Counted from the first letter of the stretch, positions 1-10,521 are shown. The stretch: DNA of 64,000 nt from Azorinus chamasolen (GCA_963576725.1 OY755252.1:40862599-40926598); one strand, 5' to 3'. The notes: generated by a model from the letters alone, not told the origin. Made by a program: numbers and translations.

Positions 1-33
1 GTTATAGAGATGTTTACTGTATAGATTTAACTG

Positions 34-445
34 TTAACCTGATAGAAGCTCCTTTTCATGTCTTTGAAAACAGATCTGGAGTGGACATCGTCTGTAGTAG
101 GAGTCCCCTGATAAGGGACTGCTCTGTTTGTTTATGAAATAACATAGAACAGATTCTACAGTTTCTGCCATGGCCAAATATTTCTTTGTTCATTGGCCAT
201 TAACCCTTTACTCCATGAATATTCATTCATGTAAGAAATAAAAACATGATGAATCTTGAGTAGAATGAATACAGGAAGTTTAGGCCATGGCAGAAACTGT
301 AGAATCCTATCTGTACTACAGGAGCCATCTAATCTGGACTTACTCTGTTTGCAAAGGTGTAGAAAGGTGTATTTATGGAGTAAAGGGTTAAGGAGTATTC
401 ATGAAGTCATCTGATCTTTAAATATTCATGAGGTAAAGAATGAAA
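34..445 (+). mobile_element. TTAA-B, interrupted by a second TTAA-B
   Basis: The left half (34-199) and the right end (about 392-445, ending TATTCATGAGGTAAAG) belong to one plus-orientation B copy. They are split at a TTAA by the reverse copy at 200-391. Confidence 0.7.
200..391 (-). mobile_element. TTAA-B MITE, nested
   Basis: Starts TTAACCCTTTACTCCATG and ends GGAGTAAAGGGTTAA. The internal palindrome is partly deleted. Confidence 0.85.
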
Positions 446-477
446 GAAAGATTACTAATGTAGCAACTACCGATCTG

Positions 478-654
478 GGTCCATGCTTATAAAACTTTTA
501 GTTGAGTCTGAGTTCGTTCTCAAGTTTTTGATTGGTCAGATTTGAGCCAAAGGCTCAAATCTGACCAATCAAAAGCTTGAGAACGCAAATCTGACCAATC
601 AAAAGCTTGAGAACGAACTCAGACTCAACTAAAAAGCTTTATAAGCATGGACCT
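478..654. mobile_element. HP-I fold-back element
   Basis: Inverted repeat with outer ends GGTCCATGCTTATAAA and TTTATAAGCATGGACC. One arm carries an extra direct copy of a 30-bp segment (AATCTGACCAATCAAAAG..). Other copies are at 11491-11671 and, truncated, 48520-48630. Confidence 0.85.
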
Positions 655-956
655 TGGTTACATGTAAACAGTATGCCTGCCTTGTAATCTCAACTTCCAC
701 CACTCCCATCAAAGGGGAGTTGACCTTGTCAATTTTAAAAATGCAGCAGCAGTACGTATACCTGAAAAAGCAGAAGCTAACAGATGCCAGAACAGGGTCA
801 ATTACAGAGAGGAAGATTATTTACATTAAATGGCGGCCTAATAGCGTTTATAGTGTAATTTGTCAAGATTATAGGCTATTAATAGACAACTTGATGTTGA
901 GCGGTTTAGCTACACCTTTATCATGCTGATTGAAGAATTTTTGGTCATGTTTGTGT

Positions 957-1198
957 TTAACCCTTTCCCTCATATAAACCTCTTTTCACACATTTATGAA
1001 TAGAAGACCCAGATCAGACGGTTCCTATAGGATCCGTCTGATCAGGGTCTCCTCTGTTTGACTGGAAATTTATAGATCTGATTATGCAGTTTCCTCAACA
1101 GTGAAAAAAAGTTCTCCACATTCCATTTTATTGATTCTGTGCATGAATATTCATTGAGTGAAGAAATTTTGAATAAATAAGAAACAGGCAAGGGTTAA
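957..1198 (+). mobile_element. TTAA-A-like MITE
   Basis: Opens TTAACCCTTTCCCTCATATA, has palindromic core AGATCAGACGGTTCC..GGATCCGTCTGATC, and closes CAGGCAAGGGTTAA. Confidence 0.8.
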
Positions 1199-1473
1199 AA
1201 GATAGCTTTATATTGCTTTTTAGTACAGAAAAACAATTTTAATGTCAAACAGTTTGACTCCTGATGAGATGCTGAGTTACTTGACGTCCTATCTAGATCT
1301 AAGCAGTTTGCAAATGCGTGTCAGGTTAAGTTTAGCAGACTATGGGTTAATTTGTCATAAATGATTAGGCACCATCTGATCCAGATCAGTAGTAGTCCAA
1401 AGTGTTGAGAAGATGAAAACTTCAGAAATATTCTTTGATTTTGCTTAAATGTGATCTTTTATTTCTCTTTCAG

Positions 1474-1590
1474 AAATGGGGAACATGTAGCGCTAAAGAT
1501 TATAAAGAATATAGAAAAATACCGGGAGGCAGCCAAACTGGAAATAAATGTATTAGAAAAATTAAAAGAGCAAGATCCAGATGGTAAAAG
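1474..1590 (+). CDS. CLK kinase exon, N-lobe (VALK lysine, alphaC helix)
   Basis: First exon of the gene visible in the window (117 bp). Acceptor TTTCTCTTTCAG ends at 1473 and donor GTGAGT starts at 1591. One base completes a split codon, then 38 codons run from [12 protein letters not shown] to EQDPDGK, with two bases left over. VALK holds the ATP-binding Lys (1496-1498), and the Glu of [10 protein letters not shown] (1541-1543) is the expected salt-bridge Glu of helix alphaC. It aligns with the CLK segment after the glycine loop (GGRHVAVKIVKN in human CLKs, from memory). The preceding exon is off-window. A minisatellite starts only a few bases after the donor. Confidence 0.95.
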
Positions 1591-2337
1591 GTGAGTAGTT
1601 GGTACTGATGATGGCATAAGTTGGTAAGTTAGTAATGATGACATTTGTAAATACTGATGATGCCATAAGTTATTACTGATGATGCCATAAGTTAGTACTG
1701 GTGACATTTGTTAGTACTGATGATGCCATAAGTTAGTACTGGTGACATTTGTTAGTACTGATGATGCCCTAAGTTAGTACTGGTGACATTTGTTAGTACT
1801 GATGATGCCATAAGTTAGTACTGGTGACATTTGTTAGTACTGATGATGACATAAGTTAGTGATGATGCCATAAGTTAGTACTGATGACATAAGTTAGTAC
1901 TGATGATGCCATTTGTTAGTACTGATGATGACATAAGTTAGTACTGATGATGCCATTTGTTAGTACTGATGATGACATAAGTTAGTACTGATGATGCCAT
2001 AAGTTAGTACTGGTGACATAAGTTAGTACTGATGATGCCATAAGTTAGTACTGATGATGCCATTTGTTAGTACTGATGATGCCATAAGTTAGTACTGATG
2101 ATGCCATAAGTTAGTACTGATGTTAGTACTGATGATGCCATAAGTTAGTACTGATGGCATTTGTTAGTACTGATGGCATTTGTTAGTACTGATGATGCCA
2201 TAAGTTAGTACTGATGACATTTGTTAGTACTGATGATGACATAAGTTAGTACTGGTGACATTTGTTAGTACTGATGATGCCATAAGTTAGTACTGATGCC
2301 ATAAGTTAGTACTGATGATGCCATAAGTTAGTACACA
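1591..2337 (+). repeat. Intronic minisatellite, 19-22 bp unit
   Basis: About 35 imperfect copies of TTAGTACTGATGATGCCATAAG, with shorter variants such as TTAGTACTGGTGACATTTG. The array begins within about 10 bases of the GTGAGT donor of the preceding exon and fills about 740 bp. Open frames on the minus strand here are artefacts of the repeat. Confidence 0.9.
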
Positions 2338-2845
2338 TCAAACTATCAGTCTGGTCAGGGTCTACTCTGTTTACAAAGACTTTACAAGGCGTACCTGAGG
2401 CGTAAAGGCTTTATTCAGTTTAAGGTATAAAACTGTAAACTAGGGATCATATTTTTTATGTCTGAATGTGCTTACGTGTAATAAAATATAATCATTGGAA
2501 TATCTGCACCTGTTGCGTTTTATTGCAAATTCTACCGCAGTGATAAAACGCATGTATACCATCCAAGAATGTTTACTGGAACAAAGACTCGTAAATTAAT
2601 TTGAAATTTTTAGTATATTATTTCATGATTTTGAAACATTATTTGTGTAGCTAAAACCTTGTCATGAATATTCGTGTATGAATAAATGAATATTAATTAG
2701 CTGAGTTTTTATAATAGCAAATTATATGAACAAGGGATTATTTGACAATGGCAGAAACTTTGGAATCAGATCTGCAATATTTCTCCACCAAACCCTGTGT
2801 TGTGATCACACTCGAGAATCATCTGATTTAATTTACGCACTTTAT
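2338..2845. mobile_element. MITE fragments (B end, B-E chimera)
   Basis: 2338-2425 is the end of a B core. About 2645-2775 is a reverse B start fused to an HP-E piece (2775-2845, CTCCACCAAACCCTGTG). No intact element. Confidence 0.55.
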
Positions 2846-3077
2846 CTTGGCCTATATGTTTGTATTTAGTGCTGTATGAATGAAATCGTGGTAACTTTGT
2901 CTGATCCTTAAAATCTAGATTCAATGCTTTGCAGCTTGATGTCTCATTTGTGTTCAGTGTCCTTGACACCGTGTTTGTACTTTAAGAAATTAGTTAAAGA
3001 AGTAATTTGTTTTTAGAGAATGAATAAATAAATAACTATGCATGCAAAGAGTTGAATGCCTTCCATGGTTGTATATA

Positions 3078-3974
3078 CACTGGAGACCCGTTATAACGCG
3101 GACCGTTCTACCGCGGTATCCGATATAACGCGGGTGGTCTGTGTCGCCGAATTTTTTTTGTAAATACCTTATTTATGATATGATTGAATATCGCAATGAA
3201 ACATAAAATAAACTTAGGTAAACTTATCCGCCCGCAGCAGGCTAAAGGATAAAAACAAACACCGGTCCCTACATAAACAATTGAAGACAATCTTACGTAT
3301 GAAAAACTGACAACTATCAACGTATATATGCCACCATGAATGTAATACACACAGCTGATTACCGGCTCGTATTGTGTGTATAATTGAGATGTGTGTGTAC
3401 TGAATTTTTTCACTGTCAAAGCCACCAAAGTTTGCACTTTAATTATGAAAAACAAACATCATTAAAAAATCTAAACCCCTAACTCAGTGCAGGGTTGGAG
3501 GTTATATGCTAATGCAGAAAAGCGTGTGTACTCTTTGACCAATCAAATGAAATTTAAAACCCCAATAAATCACACATGGCATCACATGTGACCTTTCATT
3601 TTCTGAAAACAGTGACAGCCATAGTTATTGTTTTACACAGCAGGTTTAATCGGATTAGGGGTTTGACAGGCCCAGAGGCAATTACATCCTGTCAACAGGC
3701 TTGTTTTATGAAATATACTTGGTTGCTTGAAATCATACTTGATTTAATTTGTAATTTTGTATAATTACGTTGAACCTTTCCAGTACGTGAGTGGGTGGGG
3801 AAACAAAGTAAACAAGTCAGTTTCGTTTGAAATTAGTTTATTTTAGGATGATGGGGATTTATGTAAGTTTATGTAAGTACCCAGATAAAAAAATATCGTT
3901 ACAACGCGGTTCTGTATATAACGCGGGTTGAATTTTATGTCTCAGGACCCCCGCGTTGTAACGGGTCTCCAGTG
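3078..3974. mobile_element. Tigger/pogo-like non-autonomous element (0.9 kb)
   Basis: Terminal inverted repeats CACTGGAGACCCGTTATAAC and GTTGTAACGGGTCTCCAGTG flanked by TA duplications (3076-3077, 3975-3976). CCGTTATAACGCGG ends are typical of the pogo/Tigger branch. The 115-codon minus-strand open frame inside has no transposase motif that I recognise. It abuts the tandem splice-acceptor array. Confidence 0.85.
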
Positions 3975-3982
3975 TACTGACA

Positions 3983-4395
3983 ATATGTGTGGATGTTAGA
4001 CTGGTTTGTTGTATATTTCAGACTATGTGTGCGGATGTTAGACTGGTTTGTTGTATATTTCAGACTATGTGTGTGGATGTTAGACTGGTTTGTTGTATAT
4101 TTCAGACTATGTGTGCGGATGTTAGACTGGTTTGTTGTATATTTCAGACTATGTGTGTGGATGTTAGACTGGTTTGTTGTATATTTCAGACTGTGTGCGG
4201 ATGTTAGACTGGTTTGTTGTATATTTCAGACTATGTGTGCGGATGTTAGACTGGTTTGTTGTATATTTCAGACTATGTGTGTGGATGTTAGACTGGTTTG
4301 TTGTATATTTCAGACTATGTGTGCGGATGTTAGACTGGTTTGTTGTATATTTCAGACTGTGTGTGGATGTTAGACTGGTTTGTTGTATATTTCAG
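3983..4395 (+). repeat. Tandem array of duplicated 3-prime splice sites (42-bp units)
   Basis: Each unit is the last 14 bases of the intron (GTTGTATATTTCAG) followed by the first 28 bases of the next CLK exon, up to the CVRMLDWF codons. AG acceptors end at 4021, 4063, 4105, 4147, 4189, 4229, 4271, 4313, 4355 and the authentic 4395. Spacing is 42 bp except two 40-bp units that lack two bases. Because of these deletions the distances to 4395 (40, 82, 124, 166, 206 up to 374) are never multiples of three. Long open frames over the array are repeats of the exon fragment, not a separate gene. Confidence 0.95.
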
Positions 4396-4486
4396 ACTAT
4401 GTGTGCGGATGTTAGACTGGTTTGACTATCATGGGCACATGTGTTTGGCCTTTGACATGCTGGGTCTCAGTGTCTTTGACTTTTTG
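4396..4486 (+). CDS. CLK kinase exon, hinge region
   Basis: 91 bp. The first A completes an Arg codon (AG|A) from the previous exon, then 30 codons run from [14 protein letters not shown] through [14 protein letters not shown] to donor GTGAGT. It corresponds to the CLK strand beta4-beta5 and hinge ([28 protein letters not shown] in human, split here for length: [13 protein letters not shown] then [15 protein letters not shown]). The acceptor used must be the last of ten near-identical ones. With the following 76-bp exon it adds up to 167 bp, which I recall as a single exon in vertebrate CLK genes, so an intron may have been gained here. Confidence 0.95.
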
Positions 4487-4536
4487 GTGAGTAGCGATAA
4501 CAACTTATATGTTCCCTAATTACTCAAAGTATTCGG

Positions 4537-4593
4537 ACAAATAGTGCAGACCCGGATCACATGGTTCCTCATCAGGGTCTACACTATTTGCAA
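4537..4593. repeat. Short TTAA-G-type palindromic core
   Basis: AATAGTGCAGACCCGGATC..GATCAGGGTCTACACTATT hairpin without recognisable outer ends. Similar orphan cores are at 22695-22790, 30918-30983, 37735-37803, 40825-40890, 62690-62770 and 63484-63553. Confidence 0.65.
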
Positions 4594-4701
4594 CTGTGTC
4601 AGTCTATAAGTTAAACTTTTCAAAACGGTATCTAATTGGCTTCTTCAGTTTTACAAAGTGACGGAGCGGTGAGATTGGGTGTCTGAATATTTAGGGTAAA
4701 T

Positions 4702-4909
4702 CAGAGCAACAACTAACGGTGCGTACCCAGATACTAAAATCATCATTTCTCCGCCTAATCCTATGTTGTGACCACTCTTTAGAATCGTCTCGAAGAGAGG
4801 ATTCTTTTGAGTGGTCACAACATGGGGTTTGTTTGAGAAATAAAGAAGTTATTCTTGAAAATGTTTTTATGCCCCCCAGATAAGATCTGGGGGGCATATT
4901 GTTTTTGCC

Positions 4910-4941
<32 letters not shown>

Positions 4942-6379
4942 TTGTCTGTTTGTCTGTTTGTTTGTCAGCAACTTTAACATTGGTCATAACTTTTGAGCCA
5001 GTACAGATAGAGACTTGATATTTGGTATGCATATGTATCTCATGAAGCCGCACATTTTGAGGGGTGAAATGTCAAGGTCAAGGTCATCCTTCAAGGTCAG
5101 AGGTCAAATATATGGGTCAAATCACCGACTTTAACATTGGCCATAACTTTTTGACCAGTAGAGATAGAGACTTGATATTTGGCATGCTTGTGTATCTCAT
5201 GAAGCCGCACATTTTGAGGGGTGACATGTCAAGGTCAAGGTCATCTTCAGGGTCAAAGGTCAAATGGTCTGTTTTTTGTCTGTAACATTAACGCAACTTT
5301 AACATTGGTCATAATTTTTGAGTCGGTACAGATAGAGACCTGATATTTGGCATGCATATGTATCTCATGAAGCCACACATTTTGAGGGGTGACATGTAAA
5401 AGTCAAGGTCATCCTTCAAGGTCAGATGTCAAATATATGGGTCAAATCACCGACTTTAACATTGGCCATAACTTTTTGACCAGTAGAGATACAGACTTGA
5501 TATTTGGCATGCTTGTGTATCTTATGAAGCTGCACATTTTGAGGGGTGAAATGTCAAGGTCAAGGTCATACTTCAGGGTCAAAGGTCAAATTGTCTGTTT
5601 CTTTGTCTGTAACTTTAACATTGGTCATTACTTTTAAGCCAGTACAGCTAGTGACTTGATATTTGGCATGCATATGTATCTCATAAAGCCGCACATTTTG
5701 AGGGGTGACATGTCAAGGTCAAGGTCATCTTTAAAGGTCAGAGGTCAAACATATGGGTCAAATTACTGACTTTAACATTGGCCATAACTTTTGAACCAGT
5801 ACAGATAGAGACTTGATATGTGGCATGATTGTGTATCTCATGAAGCTGCACGGTGTGAGGGGTGAAATGTCAAGGTCATTCTTCAGGGTCAAAGGTCACC
5901 AACTTCAAATTGGCCATAACTTTTGAACCAATAGAGATAAAGTCTTAATATTTGGTATGCATGTGTATCTCATGAAGCTGCACATTTAAGGGGATGACAT
6001 TTGAAGGTCAAGGTAATCTTTCAGGTTCAAAGGTCACTGACTTTAACATTGGCCATAACTTTTAAACCAGTAGAGATACAGACTTGATAGTTGGTATACA
6101 TGTGTTTCTCATTTTGCTGCACAGTTTGAGGGGTAACATGTCAAGGTCAAGGTCATCCTTCATGGTCAAAGGTCACACACTTTAACATTGGCCATAACTT
6201 TTGAACCAGTAGAGATACAGACTTGATATGTGGTATGCATGTGCACCCCATGAAGCTGCACAGTTTGAGGGGTGACAGGTCAAGATCAAGGTCATCCTTT
6301 AGGGTCAAATATCATATTGAGGGGGCATAGTGTTTCACAAACACATCTTGTTAATTTATGCATCTGATCTGGAGCTTTG
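4702..6379. mobile_element. HP-E element split by H1
   Basis: Starts CAGAGCAACAACTAACGG, with hairpin TGTTGTGACCACTCTTTAG. The left part stops at 4866, and the right end (AATTTATGCATCTGATCTGG) resumes at 6351 after the H1 insertion. Confidence 0.8.
4867..6350. mobile_element. H1 microsatellite-cored element with AAGGTCA subrepeats
   Basis: Begins TTTATGCCCCCCAGAT, with a short GGGG/CCCC inverted repeat, then (GTCT)n, then roughly nine diverged copies of a 150-170 bp unit. The unit runs from ACTTTAACATTGGCCATAAC to TGTCAAGGTCAAGGTCATCC. It ends GTTTCACAAACACATCTTGTT. This resembles abundant bivalve non-autonomous elements with microsatellite cores. Open frames within it are repeat artefacts. 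Confidence 0.85.
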
Positions 6380-6478
6380 TAAATATTGGCAAGTTCAGCT
6401 TGATGTCATTGAGGTGGATACCATATATCCAAATTTGAATTTTCCATCCATTTGTATGCATGAATAATTTGAATTGTA

Positions 6479-6711
6479 TTAAACCTTTCCCTCATACAAA
6501 CACTTTTTCAGGTCTTTGCAAACAGAGTAGACCCAGATAGGATGGCTCCTCTAGGAGCCATCTGATCACGGTCTGCCCTGTTTTCTTTTGAAATTATAAT
6601 AGATTTGATCCTACAGTTTCTACCAAAACAAAAAATTGCTGTGTGCATGTGCCAATATAAAATATCAGCTTATAAATAAGTTACATGAATATTCAAAAGG
6701 GAATGGGTTAA
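6479..6711 (+). mobile_element. TTAA-A/B-like MITE
   Basis: TTAAACCTTTCCCTCATACA start, GGCTCCTCTAGGAGCC core, GGGAATGGGTTAA end. It lies 86 bp before the next CLK exon. Confidence 0.8.
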
Positions 6712-6797
6712 ATGTTTTAATTTACACTTCTCATTTTTGCATCTGATACTGTTTTGTATGTTGCCAATGACGACATTTCGCAATTTTACCTTTGCAG

Positions 6798-6873
6798 AAA
6801 GACAACAACTATATTCCATATGACATAGATCAAGTTCGCCACATATCCTATCAGCTGTGTTACGCAGTGCAAT
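6798..6873 (+). CDS. CLK kinase exon, helices alphaD-alphaE
   Basis: 76 bp, phase 0 in, one base out. Acceptor TACCTTTGCAG, donor GTAAGTA. It encodes KDNNYIPYDIDQVRH then ISYQLCYAVQ, aligning with the CLK segment KENGFLPFRLDHIRKMAYQI and the start of CKSVNFLH (recalled). The split Phe codon is completed by the next exon, giving VQFLHEN directly before the catalytic loop. Confidence 0.95.
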
Positions 6874-6949
6874 GTAAGTATTTAGCTATGGACATATTTC
6901 ATTGTATGTACAGGAACCATCTAAATCTTTACTGACACTTGCAACCATG

Positions 6950-7197
6950 TAACCCTTTACTCCATCAATATTCATGTAACAAATAATGACATCTTTGATA
7001 TTAATTAGGTTAATATTTATAATGGCTAATGAGCACATAAGAGTTTGGTCAAGGCAGACTCTGTAGGGTCAGATTGATTTTACATGTATTTCAGAAGCAA
7101 ACAGCAGACCCTGATCAGACAGCTCCTACAGGAGCCATCTGATATGGGTCTACTCCATTTGCAAAGGCATTGAAAGGTGTATGGAGTACAGGGTTAA
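6950..7197 (-). mobile_element. TTAA-B MITE
   Basis: Reverse B with core AGACAGCTCCTACAGGAGCC, ending GGAGTACAGGGTTAA. It begins 77 bp after the CLK exon donor. Confidence 0.85.
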
Positions 7198-7420
7198 CTC
7201 TTTGAATACTGAATGCACTTTGTTGTGTGCATGGAAAAAACTAGAAAAACCCAGAGTAGATGTAGGAACCATGTGATCAGGATCTACTCTGCTTGCTTAT
7301 GGAATTATAAAGGTCTGATTCTAGATCTGATTCAGCCGTTTTATTCATGGCCAAAAATTCCCATGTTCATTTGCTATGATAAAAAATCACCCAATTAATA
7401 TTTTAATATGGCATCATACT
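7194..7420 (+). mobile_element. Degenerate TTAA-B
   Basis: Shares the TTAA of the previous element. Half of the palindrome is lost, and the B body (GATTCTAG..CATGGCCAAAAATTCC) is recognisable. Confidence 0.6.
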
Positions 7421-7659
7421 TTCCAATATAAATATTTGTCTGATAAAGAGTTTTCCATGCAAAAGTAGATGTTAGCATCTACTTGCAGTGCTTTTGTCTT
7501 TCTGTGCCATGCATGAGTTTTGTTGAAATATTAGCAGTGATAAATGGATTTTCATGACAGCAGTATTATGGGGAATGCAGAAGTCGGGAGATGTGCTTAA
7601 CTCGTGTCAACCCTCATTCTGTGACTTTACTGCCCTAATTCTGTAACTCCTAGTACACC

Positions 7660-7770
7660 AGCAGTGATCATTGATTACCTATGCAAACAGTTTGGATCTA
7701 GATGCAATACTGAGTAACCAAGTGTTTACTTGCCATCTCATCAGGATCCAGTCGGTCTGATATTGTTTAC
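7660..7770. mobile_element. TTAA-F fragment
   Basis: CAAACAGTTTGGATC..CATCTCATCAGGATCC palindrome. Further F fragments: 1244-1321, 12950-13055, 14588-14665, 18070-18150, 23505-23608, 27355-27402, 28250-28340, 36298-36335, 39228-39300, 41735-41770, 45850-45940, 48634-48705, 55825-55865, 59066-59124. The reference copy is 61149-61360. Confidence 0.65.
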
Positions 7771-7864
7771 ATTATTGTAGGAAAGAAAAAAGTGACTTGA
7801 ACAATGCAGCAAACGACAAAATATTTACATGTCAACAATTACTTAGATTGCAAAGAATCAAGGT

Positions 7865-8082
7865 TTAACCCTTTTCCTGTTCTATATTTCTTCCAAATTT
7901 CAATACCTACTGATTATTCATGGAAAAAATAGTTATAATGAAATATGGAAGGAAAGTGTAATATTGTAACCATTTTAGAAACTAAAGAAACAGACCTGTC
8001 AAATTCCTTTAGCAAACAGAGCAGACCCTGATCAGACAGCTCTGTCTGCAAATGTGTGAAAAGGTGTGAAGGAAAGGTTTAA
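7865..8082 (-). mobile_element. TTAA-A MITE
   Basis: TTAACCCTTTTCCTGTTCTA start. The right half of the palindrome is deleted. Ends AAGGAAAGGTTTAA. Confidence 0.8.
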
Positions 8083-8612
8083 ACTTATATCTGTGGTTTA
8101 AGAAATACTGCAATATGTCAGCAAAAAGATGAGCAGATTAATGGATGTATGATAAGATGAATGATAAATTCAGATGAAGATGTAAATCTATTTTTGTTTC
8201 TGTTCAGACGGATAGGGAGTATAATGAATTATCTAAACTGACAGCTTGTCACTTTCATGTTGCTAAAAAAAGCATCAAGCTGGTGAGGTGTACATATTCT
8301 TTGTTGAGGTAATACTAATACAGGTAACTGGTACATAATTGACTGAGGTCAAAAGAACAGTAGACATGGCTCTCGATATGTCAATAATTTGCTTAATTTG
8401 CAGGAAGAAAATTCAAACTTAATCAAATGTGTTTGTGTTAAGAGTCATTATAGTGTATGTTTTGCTGCCAAAGTAAAGCGAGATGGAATTCCAGGCAGGA
8501 GTTAGCTAAGGAAGATAACGAGACAATAATTGCAGAGCAAGCACATTCTTAGATAATAAGAGAGATTGCCCATTTAGCCCTTACACTGTGCAGAGACATT
8601 GATAACTAGTGT
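8083..8612. other. Intronic sequence without recognised feature
   Basis: No repeat family, exon-like match or RNA gene seen. Confidence 0.6.
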
Positions 8613-9066
8613 TTAACCCCCTTTCCTGTTGAATATTCATGTAAAAATAACCGTCTGATCAGGGTCTGCTCTGGGCCTGCTCTGTGCTTATGTAATAATA
8701 TAGATGTGATTCTACAGTTTTTGCCATGGCAAAAATATCATGTATTCATATACCAGTGTAAGAATTACGATCTGCTCTGTTTGCTTGTGGAATTGTATAG
8801 GTCTAATTCTTCAATTTCTGCCATGTTCAAACTTCCTTAATCTTAACAAATTCCCTCATAGGCTGTTTTTAGATCCAACCTCTTTGAATGAATCTACCGA
8901 AAAGGAGCATTTACTAGAGAAAAGTAAATTTTTAGAATTGTGTAGTTCTGAAACCCTTGTGATTGAGCATTTGCTCCTATGGAACAAATGCTCTATTTAT
9001 CACGATGGTTTCAAAAAGTGACTTTTGCAGAGGTGTAGAAAGGCGTATTTATGGAGTAATGGGTCA
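8613..9066. mobile_element. Composite: B fragments plus reverse TTAA-C
   Basis: 8613-8845 contains two B body pieces. 8848-9066 is a reverse C (CCCTCATAGGCTG..GAGCATTTGCTCC..GGAGTAATGGGTC) with decayed ends. Confidence 0.65.
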
Positions 9067-9157
9067 ATGCAATTGTAAAAATTGAGCATATTAATAAACA
9101 TGATATTTCTATTTCTTACATGAATATTCATGAGGTTAAGATATTACAAAGGGATGA

Positions 9158-10340
9158 TTAACCCTTACAACGCTGAATTTTCAAATGGAATGTTCCAAAA
9201 ATCAAATAGGTCAAGCTTATTATACCCCCCACAACGAAGTTTTTATACCCCCCACAACGAAGTTTGGGGGGGGGTATACTGGAATCAGGTTGTCCGTCTG
9301 TCCGTCCGTCTGTCCGTCCGTGGACACAATTTTGTCCGGCCTTCTTCTTCTACAGTTTTGTTTCAATTTTGTTGAAAGTTCATATATAGCCATATGACCA
9401 TATAAACCTGTGCACCCCATATTTCCGTTATGATCGGACCACTACTTCAGGAGTTATCTCCCCTTTTTGGTCCCCAAGTACCAATGTTTTCTGGTTTTCT
9501 GGACTTTTTATGGAAGTGACTCGAGATATCAATTCAATATTTAGTACAAAGCTAAATCTAGATAAGTTACAGCTTATATTACAATATCAGCCCGGTTCAA
9601 TAATTATATCCAGAGTTATTGCCCTTGAACTTTAATTTTTTTCTTCAAATTTGGGATTTTCCAGACTTTTTTGGGAAGTGGTTGCAGATATTAACTGTAT
9701 ATTTGGCATAAAGCTAACTCTAGATATATTACAGCTTATTTCCTAATCTCAGTCTGGTTGAATAATTTTTGCCAGAGTTACGGCCCTTGAACTTTAATTT
9801 TTTGTCAAATTTTCAATTTTCTGGTCTTTCTTAGGAAGTGGTTGGAGATATTAACTTCATATTTGCAATAAAGCTAAATCTAGATGTGGTACAGCTTAAG
9901 TTCAAATATGGGTCTGGTTGAATAATTTTTGTCAAAGTTATTGTCCTTGAACTTAATGTTTTTCTGAAAAGGTACCTAGTTTTAGAACTTTGGATTTGAA
10001 AAAACCCTCATGAAACGGTCTTGTTTCTCTGAATTATTCTTCATTTTTATTACATACATTAGGTTGGGGCATGTATTGTTTTTAAATCTCTTCATGTTTC
10101 TGTATGTGCATATGTTCAGATTGATGATAGGTGTTCTGATAAGCAGACAGGTGGGGGGTATTCGTTAGCCTTTGGCTTACAGTTCTAGTTATGAATATTT
10201 AGGGATGTTTTCTAAAGCAAAGTGTAAAATAACAAACAGTGCAGACCCTGATGAGAGGGCTCCTCTAGGAGCCCTCTCATCTGGGTCTACACTGTTTGCA
10301 AAGGAAATTAGTGACTCGTGTTCCGCACTGTAAGGGTTAA
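9158..10340 (+). mobile_element. TTAA-G element split by H2
   Basis: Starts TTAACCCTTACAACGCTGAA. The right part from about 10190 has core AACAGTGCAGACCCTGATG..GGGCTCCTCTAGGAGCCC and ends GTAAGGGTTAA at 10337-10340. H2 occupies the middle. Confidence 0.8.
9215..10189. mobile_element. H2 microsatellite-cored element
   Basis: TTATACCCCCCACAACGAAG (first 25 bp duplicated) followed by GGGGGGGGGTATACTGGAAT, (GTCCGTCT)n, and three diverged 140-bp units with GAAGTGGTTGGAGATATTAA. Ends TTGGCTTACAGTTCTAGTT. A fragment with a long G run is at 12130-12235. Confidence 0.8.
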
Positions 10341-10426
10341 AATTTGGTAGTACCTAACTACTTATGTTCATTTTAATTTTCAGTATAAAATAACCATGTA
10401 GTAAAATATACATTTTGTATTTTCAG

Positions 10427-10521
10427 TTCTTCATGAAAATCTCCTCACTCACACAGATCTGAAACCAGAGAACATCTTGTTTGTCAGCTCAGATTACGAA
10501 ATCTCATTCAACTCCAAAAAG
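10427..10521 (+). CDS. CLK kinase exon, catalytic loop HTDLKPEN
   Basis: 95 bp. Two bases finish a Phe codon, then 31 codons. [14 protein letters not shown] is the CLK-type catalytic loop (HTD in place of HRD). The catalytic Asp is at 10456-10458, Lys at 10462-10464 and metal-binding Asn at 10471-10473. The exon continues [13 protein letters not shown], the insert before the activation segment. Acceptor GTATTTTCAG, donor GTGAGC. Frame is intact and the family match is unambiguous. Confidence 0.97.

Noticed and set aside
478..654. GCTTATAAA/TTTATAAGC as a promoter TATA box
   Set aside because: It is the inverted end of the HP-I element, present identically in other copies.
1620..2335. CRISPR-like array
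   Set aside because: Units are contiguous without unique spacers, in a eukaryotic intron; it is a minisatellite.
3108..3455. 115-codon minus-strand open frame
   Set aside because: It lies inside the Tigger-like element and shows no transposase motif, only a chance frame.
3987..4373. 128-codon open frame with 14-residue repeats ([13 protein letters not shown])
   Set aside because: It is the tandem acceptor array read through. Each unit contains intron end plus CLK exon start, so it is not a membrane or repeat protein.
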